Of a DNA stretch of 64,000 bases, positions 49,688 through 59,531 are shown piece after piece. A program made the translations under genes and the position numbers. Under the pieces are notes generated by a model. It saw only the letters and a list, made by a program, of their open reading frames with translations. It did not search any database and had not been told where the DNA came from. Positions within the stretch are counted from its first letter, which is position 1; each line of letters starts with the position of its first letter. The stretch comes from Corynebacterium sp. CNJ-954 (GTDB lineage: Bacteria; Actinomycetota; Actinomycetes; Mycobacteriales; Mycobacteriaceae), in assembly GCF_001942345.1 (NCBI RefSeq), contig NZ_MKKI01000003.1:82208-146207 (forward strand). Direction: 5' to 3'.

Positions 49688-50257
49688 TCACAACGGGGGT
49701 TGGCCGGTGGGGAAACGGTAGAACTGGTGGCTCCGGAACATCAGGGGGGACGGAGCGGCGACGTCAGCGCAGGCCGGGGCCTCACTCTGTCCGTCTGCGC
49801 CCCGGGTGACGTCCGTGACCTCCGCCGCGATGAGAGTGGCGTCGCCCACCTGCAAGGTGTCGATGGTGTGCGCCCGCATGACCGCCAGCGCGTCCGGCAG
49901 TAGTGGCTCGCCGCGGGAGGCCCTGGTCCACTGCTGGTCCGGGGTGAACCTGCGGCCTTCATACCGTGAGAACTCATAGGCGATCCCTGCCTGGTCTTCG
50001 CTGAGGAAGTGGATCAGGTACGACTCCGCCGCCAGGATCGCGCCGGCGCTCCCTCCCGGTTTCGACAGGGAGAACGAGACCGCCAGCGGGTCGACTGACA
50101 GTGAGGCGAGACTGGACACAGTGAGCCCGACATCCTGGTCGGAGACGTGGGCGGTGATCAACGCGACCCCGGTGGGATGGCGGCGGAACGCCGTCCGGAA
50201 ACGTGTGGCAACGGTGTCAGGCTCAGGTGAGGACATGGCAACCAACCTACCGCTCAT
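49688..50257 (-). CDS. Flavin reductase-like protein
   Basis: 189 residues. The split-barrel flavin reductase pattern: FRRHPTGVALITAHVSDQDVGLTVSS, LASLSVDPLAVSFSLSKPGG, YLIHFLSEDQAGIAYEF. Reduces flavin with NAD(P)H, or acts as a partner of monooxygenases. ATG 50257 overlaps the fetB stop (ATGA), which supports the longer start and co-translation. Downstream of iron transport genes, so ferric reduction by free flavin is possible but inferred. Confidence 0.85.
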   Translation of the reverse strand: MSGRLVAMSSPEPDTVATRFRTAFRRHPTGVALITAHVSDQDVGLTVSSLASLSVDPLAVSFSLSKPGGSAGAILAAESYLIHFLSEDQAGIAYEFSRYEGRRFTPDQQWTRASRGEPLLPDALAVMRAHTIDTLQVGDATLIAAEVTDVTRGADGQSEAPACADVAAPSPLMFRSHQFYRFPTGQPPL

Positions 50258-50997
50258 CCGACGGCCCGGTGGAGGGTGGGGGCGAGGCTTCCCGCAATGA
50301 CGGTCGCGGTCAGCGCCCCCGCCGCCATGATTCCGGCAAGCACGACGATCTGGAAACGTCCGGCGTCCACTGGACTGACTCCGCCGAAGATGGCGCCGAC
50401 GAAAGCTCCGGGCAAGGTGACCAGCCCGGTGGTCTTCGTCTGGTCCGTGGAGGGGACCAGCGCCTCGCGGATGGAGAATCGCGCGATGTCGAGCGAGGCC
50501 TGTCGGGGAGTGGCTCCCAGCGCCAGCCAGCCTTCAACTTCACTCCACCGCTCTTCTGTCGCCTGGGCGAGTCTCCGGCCGGCCAGCGTGGCGGTGGACA
50601 TGGCACCTCCGATGATGATGCCGCCGATCGCCAACGCATAGCGCGACGAGAACTCGATTGCGCCGGTCAGGAAGACCACGCCGAGGACTGTCGCGACCCC
50701 TGCAGCCATGGCTCCGGAGACGACGAGGAAGCGGGACAGTGTCCAGCCGATCCGGTGGGTACTTGTCACTGCGGCGACGGTGAACATGACGAGGAGTGCG
50801 AGGGCGACCCAACGGGGATCGGTGATTACCCCGGTGAGCACCACGCTGACCAGTGCGAGCTGGACGGTGCCACGGCCGACCGCTGCCGCAGTGCTCCACC
50901 GGTGGCGCACACCTGCGGCGGAGAGCACCGTCACGGCGATCGCCACGAGAACGGCGACACCGACCAGGCTGTGCCAGATCTCAGGGGTGAGGGTCAT
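50254..50997 (-). CDS. fetB: FetB-like metal ABC permease (UPF0014)
   Basis: 247 residues, seven hydrophobic helices. Family motifs: AVGRGTVQLALVSVVLTGVI, ALAIGGIIIGGAMSTATLAG and the coupling segment GATPRQASLDIARFSIREALVPSTDQTKTTGLVTLPGAFVG (shown in parts in the sequence at about 50390-50510). E. coli FetAB exports iron. A dedicated FetA ATPase is not present here; the closest ATPase gene ends 18 bp upstream and belongs to the siderophore importer. Confidence 0.85.
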   Translation of the reverse strand: MTLTPEIWHSLVGVAVLVAIAVTVLSAAGVRHRWSTAAAVGRGTVQLALVSVVLTGVITDPRWVALALLVMFTVAAVTSTHRIGWTLSRFLVVSGAMAAGVATVLGVVFLTGAIEFSSRYALAIGGIIIGGAMSTATLAGRRLAQATEERWSEVEGWLALGATPRQASLDIARFSIREALVPSTDQTKTTGLVTLPGAFVGAIFGGVSPVDAGRFQIVVLAGIMAAGALTATVIAGSLAPTLHRAVG

Positions 50998-51014
50998 GGT
51001 GCCGGTTACCGGAC

Positions 51015-51770
51015 TCAGAAGTAGTTGGCCAACGGGCCGTACTCGGTCTCCAGGACCTGGACGTCGGTGCCGAAGATCCCGGTCAGCACGTCGTCCTGGA
51101 TCACCTCCTCCGGGGTGCCGAAGACATTGACCTCACCGTTGGTCATGGCGCAGATGTGGTCCGCGTAGCGTGCGGCGAAATTGATGTCATGCAGGACGAT
51201 GATCACGGTCCGGCCGAGTTCGTCAGAGGCGCGTCGTAGCTGCTTCATCATCTGGACGGAGTGCTTCATGTCCAGGTTGTTCAGTGGTTCATCCAGCAGG
51301 ACGTACTCGGTGTTCTGTGCCAGGACCATCGCGACGTACGCCCGCTGACGCTGACCGCCGGAGAGCTGGTCGAGGTAGCGGTTCTCGAACTCGCCGAGGT
51401 TGAGGAAGTCGATGGCCTCGGAGATGTACTTCTCGTCCTCGACGTTGAGCCGTCCGTGGGAGTAGGGGTAGCGGCCGAATCCGACGAGCTGGCGCACTGT
51501 GAGACGGGTGACGAAATGGTTCTCCTGGCGGAGAATCGACAGATGTTTGGCGACGTCGCCGGAGGACGTTGAGGCAACGTCCATCCCGCCGACGGTGATG
51601 GTGCCGGTGTCTGGCTTCTGCAGGCGTCCGATCATGGTCAGCAGGGTGGACTTCCCGGCACCGTTGGGACCGACCAGTGCCGTGACGCCCCCAGCCGGGA
51701 TGTCGATGGAGACGGGCCCGATCGTGGTTTCGGCGCTGTAGGTTTTGGAGACGTTGTCGATGGAGATCAC
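51015..51770 (-). CDS. Iron-siderophore ABC transporter ATPase
   Basis: 251 residues. Walker A GPNGAGKST, Q-loop RQENHF, signature LSGGQRQR, Walker B VLLDEP, switch His in IIVLHDIN. The FecE/FatE type of ATPase that energises siderophore import. GTG/ATG overlap of four bases with the permease before it shows translational coupling. Confidence 0.93.
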   Translation of the reverse strand: MISIDNVSKTYSAETTIGPVSIDIPAGGVTALVGPNGAGKSTLLTMIGRLQKPDTGTITVGGMDVASTSSGDVAKHLSILRQENHFVTRLTVRQLVGFGRYPYSHGRLNVEDEKYISEAIDFLNLGEFENRYLDQLSGGQRQRAYVAMVLAQNTEYVLLDEPLNNLDMKHSVQMMKQLRRASDELGRTVIIVLHDINFAARYADHICAMTNGEVNVFGTPEEVIQDDVLTGIFGTDVQVLETEYGPLANYF

Positions 51771-52873
51771 AAGCGGCCCTTTCGCATGATGAAGAAGAGG
51801 AACAGCGCCCCGCCGACAAGCTCGATCACGATGGTGACCATGCCCTCAGCGTAGAAGATGTTGCGCATGATGAAATAGGATCCGGACATGACGATATAGC
51901 CCACCAGCACAGCTACCGGCAGGATGAGCCGGTGGTCGTAGGTGTCGGTGAGCTGGTAGGCCAGCGTGGCGACCAGGAATCCCAGGAAGGTCATCGGGCC
52001 GACCAAGGACGTGGTCATGGCCATCAGGACGGCAACCAGAAACAACAGGATCATCAATTCGCGCTTGTGGTTGATCCCGAGGTTGTTGGCGGCGTCTTTT
52101 CCCAGGGCGACCACGTTCATCCGTCGTGAACGGAGGTAGAGGAACGTACACGCCACGATCACGATAGGGATGACCAGGGGGAAATTGTCGGTGTCAGCGT
52201 TTCCGAGGTTTCCGAAGTTGCGGGCCGTCAGGACATCGAATTCGTTCGGGTCGAGCAGACGCTGCATGAAGGTCGACAGGGACCCCAGGCCCCCACCGAT
52301 GACCACACCGACCAGCAGCATGATCTGGATATTGCCGAACCGCCCGGACAACAGCCAGCTGTACAGGAAGACGGCGAAGACGATCATCAAGGTGGATTGG
52401 AAGATGAACTGGGTCGTTCCGGTGAAGGCGTTCAGGCCGCCGACCCCCAGGAAGAAGATCACCGCGGTCTGCGTCACCACATACAGCGACTCGAAACCCA
52501 TGATGGAGGGCGTGATGATGCGATTGTTCGTCGCCGTGTGGAAAGAGACCGTGGCGAACGCCTGGCAGAATGCGACGATGAGCATGGCTACCAGCGATTC
52601 GACGCGCATTCCGGCGATCTTCCAGTAGCCGCTGGTTCCGAAATCCATCGGGTTGCCGTAGCTCAGATGACCCATCGTGAACCCTGCCGCGGCAATGCCG
52701 AGCACGGTCACCAGAATAACGTAGCGGGTCCGTTCCTTCCTGGTCGCGAACGGGCCGGAGTGCCTTTGTGCGCGTCGGACATCGGATGTGTCGGCATCCC
52801 CGGGTTCATCGTGGGAGAGGTCGTGTCCGGTGTCCTTGAGCTCGGCGTGCCGGTCGGCGGAACTATCTGGCAT
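51767..52873 (-). CDS. Iron-siderophore ABC permease (FecCD family), second
   Basis: 368 residues. About nine to ten membrane helices after a charged 45-residue N-terminal extension. FecCD pattern: MIVFAVFLYSWLLSGRF, ALGKDAANNLGINHKREL and VGPMTFLGFLVATLAYQL. Pairs with the next gene to make the import channel. The start overlaps the partner's stop by 11 bases. Confidence 0.9.
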   Translation of the reverse strand: MPDSSADRHAELKDTGHDLSHDEPGDADTSDVRRAQRHSGPFATRKERTRYVILVTVLGIAAAGFTMGHLSYGNPMDFGTSGYWKIAGMRVESLVAMLIVAFCQAFATVSFHTATNNRIITPSIMGFESLYVVTQTAVIFFLGVGGLNAFTGTTQFIFQSTLMIVFAVFLYSWLLSGRFGNIQIMLLVGVVIGGGLGSLSTFMQRLLDPNEFDVLTARNFGNLGNADTDNFPLVIPIVIVACTFLYLRSRRMNVVALGKDAANNLGINHKRELMILLFLVAVLMAMTTSLVGPMTFLGFLVATLAYQLTDTYDHRLILPVAVLVGYIVMSGSYFIMRNIFYAEGMVTIVIELVGGALFLFFIMRKGRL

Positions 52874-53879
52874 AGCGGCGGCTCCTCAACAGCAGGAAGA
52901 CGAAGACGACAGCCCCTAGTACACCGAGAACCACCGACACGGGGACTTCGAAAGGCATGATGACGGTGCGGGCGATGATGTCACAGGTGATCAGGATGCA
53001 TATGCCGAGCATGCACACCCACGGGAGATTCGACCGCAGGTTGTCACCTCGGAACAGCGACACGATATTCGGCACAACCAGCCCGAGGAAAGGAAGGGAA
53101 CCGATGACGACGGTGACTACACCCGACACCACCGCCACCATCATGATGCCGACCATCAGGACGGAGCGGTAGTTCAGCCCGACGTTGGTCGCGATGTCCT
53201 TGCCCAGCCCGGCGACGGTGAAGCGGTCGGCGACGATGAACACCAGAATGGTGACCGCCAGGACGATGTACAGGAGTTCGTACCTGCCACGGACGACTCC
53301 GGTGAAGCTGCCGGCGAACCAGATTCCCAGCTGCTGCAACATGTCCGTACGGAGCGCGACGAATGTGGACAGGGAACCGACGACCGCCCCGAGCATGATC
53401 CCCACCAGTGGCACGATCAGTGACGACTTCAGGGTCACCCGCTGCAGGAACATGAAGAACACGACCGTTCCGACCAGCGCGAAGACGATCGCTCCGACCA
53501 TACGTGTCATCATGCTGGCCCCGGGGATCATCACCATGGTCAGGATAAGGCCGAGACCGGCCCACTCAGTGGTGCCGGTGGTCGTGGGCTCCACGAACTT
53601 GTTCTGGGTCAGCAACTGCATCACCAGACCACACATCGCCATTGCCGCACCGGCGAGCCCGAGGGCGATGGTACGTGGGATGCGGGTGATGCCGAACATG
53701 TTCCATCCGTCCTCGGCACCGGTGATGTCGTAGACACCGATGAACAGCGAGGCGATCACCAGGGCGACTGTGAAGACGATACCGACGAGGATCGGCCAGG
53801 TGGTACGCCACCGGGAGTTTTCCCGTGGCGAGTCATGGGAAGGTGGCGCCTGGTCGGCGGAATGTGGTGCGACGGTCAT
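52863..53879 (-). CDS. Iron-siderophore ABC permease (FecCD family), first
   Basis: 338 residues, nine to ten helices. FecCD motifs: RIPRTIALGLAGAAMAMCGLVMQ, GLGKDIATNVGLNYRSVLMV and GSLPFLGLVVPNIV. Start ATG 53879. It is separated from the binding-protein gene by 155 bases containing a very strong hairpin, so its expression is probably lower than that of the binding protein. Confidence 0.9.
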   Translation of the reverse strand: MTVAPHSADQAPPSHDSPRENSRWRTTWPILVGIVFTVALVIASLFIGVYDITGAEDGWNMFGITRIPRTIALGLAGAAMAMCGLVMQLLTQNKFVEPTTTGTTEWAGLGLILTMVMIPGASMMTRMVGAIVFALVGTVVFFMFLQRVTLKSSLIVPLVGIMLGAVVGSLSTFVALRTDMLQQLGIWFAGSFTGVVRGRYELLYIVLAVTILVFIVADRFTVAGLGKDIATNVGLNYRSVLMVGIMMVAVVSGVVTVVIGSLPFLGLVVPNIVSLFRGDNLRSNLPWVCMLGICILITCDIIARTVIMPFEVPVSVVLGVLGAVVFVFLLLRSRRYAR

Positions 53880-53929
53880 GGGGGTCCTTCGCTGCGGGGT
53901 GCCGCTTCTTCGGGCGGTGACACGGTGAT

Positions 53930-53974
53930 GCCCGGGAGCGGACGGCGTCTTGTCATGCCGTTCCGCTCCCGGGC
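53930..53974 (-). terminator. Strong hairpin between binding-protein and permease genes
   Basis: GCCCGGGAGCGGA pairs perfectly with TCCGCTCCCGGGC, extended by CGG/CCG with a bulge. There is no U-run, so it is a stabiliser or attenuator, not a full terminator. A second small stem TCGGCTC/GAGCCGA lies at about 53982-54000. Such elements uncouple abundant binding protein from membrane subunits. Confidence 0.55.
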
Positions 53975-54034
53975 GTCTGCTCGGCTCGGGCTGAGCCGAC
54001 TCGAGTGCGCCGGCATGGCACCGGCTGAGGTGGA

Positions 54035-55060
54035 CTACTCTGCGTCGTGAGCCTCGAAGGCATCGGCGATGATGTCCAGGACCTCGGTGTAGGCCTCGAT
54101 GTCCTCGGTGGTGTAGAAGTCCGACGGGAAGTAGACGATGTTGTCATTCTCGACAGCCGGGACATTCGTGAGCGCGGGGGAGTCGGCGATGATTTCGGAT
54201 GCGGGCTGGGCGTCCTCTTCGGAGTTCACGCCGGCGTCGCGGTCGAGGACCAGGATCCAGTCGGGGTTGGACGCGGCGATCTGTTCAATGCTGATGTCAT
54301 CGCCCTGGTGGTTACCGGAGCCCTCCTGGTCAAGTGCCGGGGTGAGGTCCAGCATCTCGAAGACCGGGCCGACGGAACGGCCCGTGACCGGGGCGGCGTA
54401 GTTGATGTTGCCGCCGGAGACGACGACCCCCATCACGGTTTCCTCGGCATTGTAGGCGGCGGCTGCGCGCTCCTTGGCCTCGTCGAAGTCAGACTCGAGG
54501 GAGCTTGCTTCATCCTCCTTCCCGAAGATCTCACCGATCAGCGTGGTGATGTCTTTCAACCGATCCTCGAGGGAAAGTTCGTTCTCGGCATCCTCGTCCT
54601 CGAAGTTCTCACCGAAGCTCAGGTCGACGACCGGAACATCCGGGAGAAGCTCCTTCATTTCGTCGTAGTAGCTGGCGTAGCGGTAGCCGGTGACGATCAG
54701 ATCCGGCTCCGATGCGACGAGTTCCTCGAGGTTCGGCTCGTTGTGGTTGCCGGTGTTCCTGATCTCGGTGTCCTCGTGGTACTTCGTGATGGTGTCCGGG
54801 ATCAGATCGACCGGTGCGGAGACCAGGTCGATGTCCCAGTCCTCGAGGACCTGGAAGATGCGGTTGTCGAAGGCGGCGACGCGCTCGGGTTCTGCGGGAA
54901 TCTCGACCTCGCCACGGGCGTCGGTCACAGTACGGGTGTCGCCGCTGCCGCTGTCCGAGTCGTCATCGGACGAGCAGGCGGCGAGGGCTCCCAGGGAGAG
55001 TACGGCGGTCATGGACACGGCCAGCGCGCGGCTGGGCGTGCGACGGAGGGTGAGGCGCAT
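54035..55060 (-). CDS. Iron-siderophore binding lipoprotein
   Basis: 341 residues from ATG 55060 behind AAAAGGAATCTGCCGA; the longer frame to 55102 has no ribosome site. Signal peptide with lipobox (LSLGALAAC), Ser/Asp linker, then a type III periplasmic-binding fold (VTDARGEVEIPAEPERVAAFD, LVASEPDLIVTGYRY, ASNPDWILVLDRD). It captures ferric siderophore outside the membrane and delivers it to the two permeases. First gene of the cassette. Confidence 0.92.
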   Translation of the reverse strand: MRLTLRRTPSRALAVSMTAVLSLGALAACSSDDDSDSGSGDTRTVTDARGEVEIPAEPERVAAFDNRIFQVLEDWDIDLVSAPVDLIPDTITKYHEDTEIRNTGNHNEPNLEELVASEPDLIVTGYRYASYYDEMKELLPDVPVVDLSFGENFEDEDAENELSLEDRLKDITTLIGEIFGKEDEASSLESDFDEAKERAAAAYNAEETVMGVVVSGGNINYAAPVTGRSVGPVFEMLDLTPALDQEGSGNHQGDDISIEQIAASNPDWILVLDRDAGVNSEEDAQPASEIIADSPALTNVPAVENDNIVYFPSDFYTTEDIEAYTEVLDIIADAFEAHDAE

Positions 55061-55433
55061 TCGGCAGATTCCTTTTCTTGGCAGCCGTGCTGCCGGAATC
55101 AACGTCAGGAATCTTCCGGTGGCACGGTCTCGGACGGGCTGAGCAAAACTCGTTCAGCGGCAGCGTAACCGAGGTGAACCGCATGCAGCAAAGCGCACCC
55201 TAAGCAGAAGATAGGTTCGGGTGGGTTACCCGGGCGAGTGTCCGTACCATCCGTGGCTCTCAGCAAGTGTTTATGCCGAGGTCACGGTACGGACCGCGTC
55301 CCGCGGGGGCTCTGTCGGCGAAGCGTAGGTATCGGGGGTGAAACCAGGGGGCACTCACGTGTGAAAGTGGCCGCTGTAGTGCAGGTATTCTGCCGTCTTC
55401 CGCGCACTACATTCACTACATCCCCGCCTTCGG
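55061..55433 (-). promoter_or_regulatory. Upstream region of the siderophore cassette, possible iron box
   Basis: No gene in 373 bases. ATAGGTTCGGGTGGGTTAC (55211-55229) matches the DtxR consensus (TTAGGTTAGGCTAACCTAA) at 11 of 19 positions by eye, with one perfect half-site. GAGGTGAAC (55171-55179) equals part of the palindrome at 61357-61378, and GTTCA lies 18 bases before its TGAAC. The rest is featureless. Neither site is strong alone. Confidence 0.35.
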
Positions 55434-56429
55434 CTACATTCCCCAGGCGTCGGCGAGGATCTCCATACCCCGCAATGACTGCTCCGTCGACGGCGACTGG
55501 ATCGCGACCATGAGCTCATCCGCCTGTGCTGTGGCTGTGAAACCTTCGAGGTACTCGCGGACCTGTTCGCCGGTCCCGACCGCGGAGTACCGCAACATCG
55601 AGAGGATCTGCTCGGCCGCCGGGGACGACATCAGCAGGTCGAGGTCTTCCTGGGAGACCTTCCGTCCACGCAGAGCCATCGACTCCACACGTCCGCGCCG
55701 TACCTTCTCGTTCTGGGTGGCGGCGTCGGCCTCGGTGTCGGCGGCGGTCACGTTCACCGCGGCGATCACATACGGTTCGGGGTGTTCCTTCGACGGCCGG
55801 TAGGTCTGCCGGTACACCGACACCGCTTCCTTCAGTGCATCCGGTGCGAAGTGCGAGGCGAACGAGTAGGGTAGTCCCAGTTTCGCCGCCAACTGGGCGC
55901 CGAACAGTGAAGAACCCAGGATGTAGACCGGAACGTGGGTGTCGGTGCCCGGGGTTGCGGTGACTCCGGGAACACGCGAGCGCCCGGCGAGGTAGCCCTG
56001 AAGCTCCTGGACGTCCTCCGGGAAGGACTCGGCGGCCCGCGGGTCGCGCCGCAGTGCCAGGACGGTGCGTTGGTCGGTGCCCGGGGCGCGCCCGACACCG
56101 AGGTCGATGCGGTCCGGGTACAGCTCGGCGAGGGTGCCGTACTGCTCTGCGATGACCAACGGCGAGTGGTTCGGCAGCATCACGCCACCGGAACCCAACC
56201 GGATCGTCTCGGTTTTTGCCGCGATATGGGAGATCAGTACTGCCGGGGCGCTGGAGGCGATGCGCGGCATGTTGTGGTGTTCGGCGTACCAGATTCGGGA
56301 GTAGCCGAGCCTTTCGGCGTGCTGAGCCTGTTCCACGGAACGCAGGAAAGCGTCCCGGGAGGTTTCACCGTCGTACACGGTGGCGAAGTCGATGAGGGAG
56401 AGGGGGACGTGCCGTTCGTTGGTGGTCAT
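55434..56429 (-). CDS. LLM-class flavin-dependent oxidoreductase
   Basis: 331 residues from ATG 56429 (GTG 56435 possible). Luciferase-like TIM barrel: [79 protein letters not shown] as conserved blocks (given in parts). Typical of the MsnO8/YhbW subgroup of FMN-dependent monooxygenases; substrate unknown. Full length. Confidence 0.88.
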   Translation of the reverse strand: MTTNERHVPLSLIDFATVYDGETSRDAFLRSVEQAQHAERLGYSRIWYAEHHNMPRIASSAPAVLISHIAAKTETIRLGSGGVMLPNHSPLVIAEQYGTLAELYPDRIDLGVGRAPGTDQRTVLALRRDPRAAESFPEDVQELQGYLAGRSRVPGVTATPGTDTHVPVYILGSSLFGAQLAAKLGLPYSFASHFAPDALKEAVSVYRQTYRPSKEHPEPYVIAAVNVTAADTEADAATQNEKVRRGRVESMALRGRKVSQEDLDLLMSSPAAEQILSMLRYSAVGTGEQVREYLEGFTATAQADELMVAIQSPSTEQSLRGMEILADAWGM

Positions 56430-56450
56430 GACCACGACGGTACGCCGGGT

Positions 56451-57044
56451 CTAGCGGGTACGGCGCAACCGGATTCCGATGACGATGGACAGCGCTCCGA
56501 ACAGCAGACCGTACACGCCGAGGATCCATGCCAGGGCGACGAGTCCACCGGCCGGCTCGGCGAGGGCGATCCCCCCGAGAAGCACACCGAAGACGATGTT
56601 GAGCAGGCCGGTCGCCAGGCTCCACCCGCCAGCACGTGACGCGGTGCGTGCGATGCCGGTGAGGACCAGACCCAGGGCCATGATCCACAGGACGGCCATG
56701 GCGCCGACAACGGCGAAAGCGACGGGGAAGAGGAGCACGGCGACGCCCGCCAGTGCCGTGATGATGCCGGAGAACATCGTGAAGCCGCAGGAGGCGGCGT
56801 GGGAACGCTGTTGGACAGCGAGGCCGATCGTGCTGAATCCGTCGACGAGTAGCCACAGGCCGATGACCAACCCCACGACCGTGGCGGTCTCGATGGGGAA
56901 GAGGAGCAGCGCCAGGCCGACGACGACGCTCAACCCGCCTCGCCACAGGAGCATCTTTCCGCCGGTGTCGCGGAGATGCCGACCGAGGTGAGGGCCGGGT
57001 ACTGCATAAGAACACTCAGTGGTGTCCCCAGGACGGGTGATCAT
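56451..57044 (-). CDS. DUF308 (HdeD-like) membrane protein, copy 1
   Basis: 197 residues if started at ATG 57044; the start is uncertain because no clear ribosome site is seen. Six hydrophobic helices in three pairs, each like LLLFPIETATVVGLVIGLWLLVDG, the HdeD/DUF308 repeat. In other bacteria HdeD aids acid tolerance; here function is unknown. It is adjacent to a second copy, which shows local duplication. Confidence 0.82.
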   Translation of the reverse strand: MITRPGDTTECSYAVPGPHLGRHLRDTGGKMLLWRGGLSVVVGLALLLFPIETATVVGLVIGLWLLVDGFSTIGLAVQQRSHAASCGFTMFSGIITALAGVAVLLFPVAFAVVGAMAVLWIMALGLVLTGIARTASRAGGWSLATGLLNIVFGVLLGGIALAEPAGGLVALAWILGVYGLLFGALSIVIGIRLRRTR

Positions 57045-57119
57045 GGCGATCGATCGTAGACCTGCGTGAGGAGAGCGCACAACTCCTATGGGGGTTGCTG
57101 TGACGACGCTGGTGGAGCG

Positions 57120-57710
57120 TTACGCCGCTGTCTGTCCTGACCTGCGCATACGGATTGAAATGACGATCGCTGAGATGCCCAGGATGAGGGCGTAGACACC
57201 GGCGACCCATGCCAGTGTCCACACGTTGTCGACCGGGTTGAGGATCGCGAGGACGCCGAGGAGGATACCGAAGATCACGTTGATCACACCGGCCGCCACT
57301 GTCCAGCCGCTCCTCAGCGACTGAGGCACGCTCAGCTGGGTGACGCCACTGATCACCAGGCCGATAGCCAGGAAGCCGATGATGAAGAACGAGCTGATGA
57401 TCGCGAAGATGCCGGGGATCAGCAGGATCGCGATACCCGCGACGACGGCGACGACGCCCTCGGTCAGCGCCCAGCCCCACGGCGCCCCGGCCTTCTTGAG
57501 GTCGAAGGCCTGGCCGGCGGCGACAAGACCGTCGACGATCATCCAGGCTCCCACGAACAGGCTCATCACGATGGCTGAGCTGAAGGGGAAGAAGACCAGG
57601 AGGAGGCCCATGATCACTGCGACGATGCCTCGCCAGAGCAGGAACTGTGCGCCCCGCTGACGCAGAGAGGTGAGGAACGTCGTTGAGGAGGGGGACGTAG
57701 ATGAGGACAT
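57120..57710 (-). CDS. DUF308 (HdeD-like) membrane protein, copy 2
   Basis: 196 residues from ATG 57710 behind GAAAGGGTCGGTGTC. Same three-fold helix-pair design as copy 1 (LLVFFPFSSAIVMSLFVGAWMIVDG, VINVIFGILLGVLAI). Clearly paralogous to its downstream neighbour in motif order and in the C-terminal SIRMRR/GIRLRR ends. Role unknown. Confidence 0.85.
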   Translation of the reverse strand: MSSSTSPSSTTFLTSLRQRGAQFLLWRGIVAVIMGLLLVFFPFSSAIVMSLFVGAWMIVDGLVAAGQAFDLKKAGAPWGWALTEGVVAVVAGIAILLIPGIFAIISSFFIIGFLAIGLVISGVTQLSVPQSLRSGWTVAAGVINVIFGILLGVLAILNPVDNVWTLAWVAGVYALILGISAIVISIRMRRSGQTAA

Positions 57711-57776
57711 GACACCGACCCTTTCAGGAGTGTGAGTGCACAATGAGGTGTGACCCCATGGTATGCCCGTTCAGCC

Positions 57777-59531
57777 TCATGTGCGTGGTGTCCTGTTTGC
57801 GTTCCACGCCGCCCATAAACGGGAGTAAGGGCCACCGGCTGCCACGAGCTCGGTGTGGGTGCCGTCCTCAAGGACACGGCCCTGCTCCATGAGCACGATG
57901 CGGTCGCAGGCGGCGGCCTGTGAGAGACGGTGCGCGATGACGACTCCGGTACGTCCCTGCAGCACGACCTCGGCAGCGTGGTCGAGGACCGCGGCATGTG
58001 CCGAGCCGGCCTCGGCAGTGGCTTCGTCGAGAATCGCGAGGGCAGGGTCCGCGATGAGCAGCCGGGTGAGGGCAAGGTGCTGTTCCTGCGCCGCGGTGAG
58101 CGGGTGACCCTGTGCGCCGACAAGGGAATCCAGGCCGAGGGGCAGTTCGTCCAGGAGGTCGGCGGCACCGACCCGGCTCAACGCGGTGACCAGTTCGTCG
58201 TCAGGGACATCGGGTGCCGCCAGAGTGAGGTTGTCGCGCAGAGTTCCGGAGAAGATGTGGGTCTCCTGGCTGACCAGCATCGTGTCGGCGGGAGCGTCCA
58301 CCGTGCCGGCGGACGGCCGGTGGATCCCGGCGATGAGCGCAGCCAGAGTCGTCTTCCCGGCCCCTGAGGTGCCCACCACGGCGACGCGTTGCCCGGCAGG
58401 AATGGTCAGCGAGACGTCGTGGAGGACGTCCGCGGTGCCGTCGTAGGCGAACTTCACGGAGTCGACATGGACATGGCCTCCGGTGCACTCGGCGGTCGCC
58501 TCCGGTGCACCTGCCGTCTCCGGGGCCTCCGAGGCTTCTGTGCTGGAGCCGAGGTCGGTGACCCCGATGATGCGGGCCAGCGAGGCTGCAGCTGCCTGGA
58601 GTGTGTCGATTTCGATCATGAGGCCCCGCAGCGGGCCCTGGAGACGGAGGAAGTACAGCACCGCGGTCGTGGCTGCCCCCACCGTGACCAGGTCCGCCCC
58701 CACCAGACCGTAGCCGACGAACAGGACCGCGCTCAGCACGGCGACGAAGGCGAGGTCGATCCGCCAGGCGAACATCGTCTGCACCGTTCGGGCCCGCAGC
58801 GCCCACGTGGCGACGGCCCACGATGACAGCGCGATGCGTACGGAGTGCCAGCCGGACAGCCGGTAGGCCAGTACCGTGTCCAGCCCTTTCAACGCTGACA
58901 ACAGGTGGTGGGCGCGGGTCCCGAACGCGGCCCGTTCGGCGGCGTACAGCGGCGGTGCCAGTCTGACGTACCACCGCAGGGCCAACCAGTACAGTGGCAC
59001 CGCTGCGAGAAACGTCAGGCCGAACCGCCAGTCCAGCAGGAACAGTCCGCCCAGGGTCAGGACGATGGTGAACACCGTACGTGACAGGGACGGCAGAACC
59101 TGGGACAGTGCCTCGGAGACCTGGGCGACGTCGTCACTGGCTCGGGACACCAGGTCACCGGTCCCGGACCGTTCGACCCTCTCCTGGGGCATGCGTAGGG
59201 CAGTTGCGACCAGACGTTCACGCAGCGTGGCGAGAAGCCGCTCCAGTACCCGCGACGCCAGCAGGACTCCGAGGACGCTCAACGCGGAGGCCGCCACGAT
59301 GGTTGCGGCGATCAACCCCCCGTAGAGCCATATCGGCCGGGTCTCTCCGCCGTCGGAGATATCGTCGACGATGGTGCCGAGTAGCGCCGGGGTCACCAGC
59401 TCCAGTGCCGCAGCACCGGCGGAGATGACGGCGGCGATGATCAGCAACGCACGCCGTCCTGCGAGAGCCTGCCAGACAGCGGCGGTGGAGCGGCGCCCTG
59501 TTGCCACGGGAAGACGTTCGGGGGTGCTCAC
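57777..59531 (-). CDS. ABC exporter half-transporter B (degenerate signature)
   Basis: 584 residues, six membrane helices then an ATPase domain. Walker A is intact (VVGTSGAGKTTL), Walker B is LAILDEATAEAGS and the switch His is in VIAHRLSQ. The signature is LTAAQ instead of LSGGQ. It starts GTG 59531 overlapping the partner gene's stop (GTGA), so the two are made together. Pairs with the next gene as an asymmetric heterodimer. Substrate unknown. Confidence 0.88.
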   Translation of the reverse strand: MSTPERLPVATGRRSTAAVWQALAGRRALLIIAAVISAGAAALELVTPALLGTIVDDISDGGETRPIWLYGGLIAATIVAASALSVLGVLLASRVLERLLATLRERLVATALRMPQERVERSGTGDLVSRASDDVAQVSEALSQVLPSLSRTVFTIVLTLGGLFLLDWRFGLTFLAAVPLYWLALRWYVRLAPPLYAAERAAFGTRAHHLLSALKGLDTVLAYRLSGWHSVRIALSSWAVATWALRARTVQTMFAWRIDLAFVAVLSAVLFVGYGLVGADLVTVGAATTAVLYFLRLQGPLRGLMIEIDTLQAAAASLARIIGVTDLGSSTEASEAPETAGAPEATAECTGGHVHVDSVKFAYDGTADVLHDVSLTIPAGQRVAVVGTSGAGKTTLAALIAGIHRPSAGTVDAPADTMLVSQETHIFSGTLRDNLTLAAPDVPDDELVTALSRVGAADLLDELPLGLDSLVGAQGHPLTAAQEQHLALTRLLIADPALAILDEATAEAGSAHAAVLDHAAEVVLQGRTGVVIAHRLSQAAACDRIVLMEQGRVLEDGTHTELVAAGGPYSRLWAAWNANRTPRT

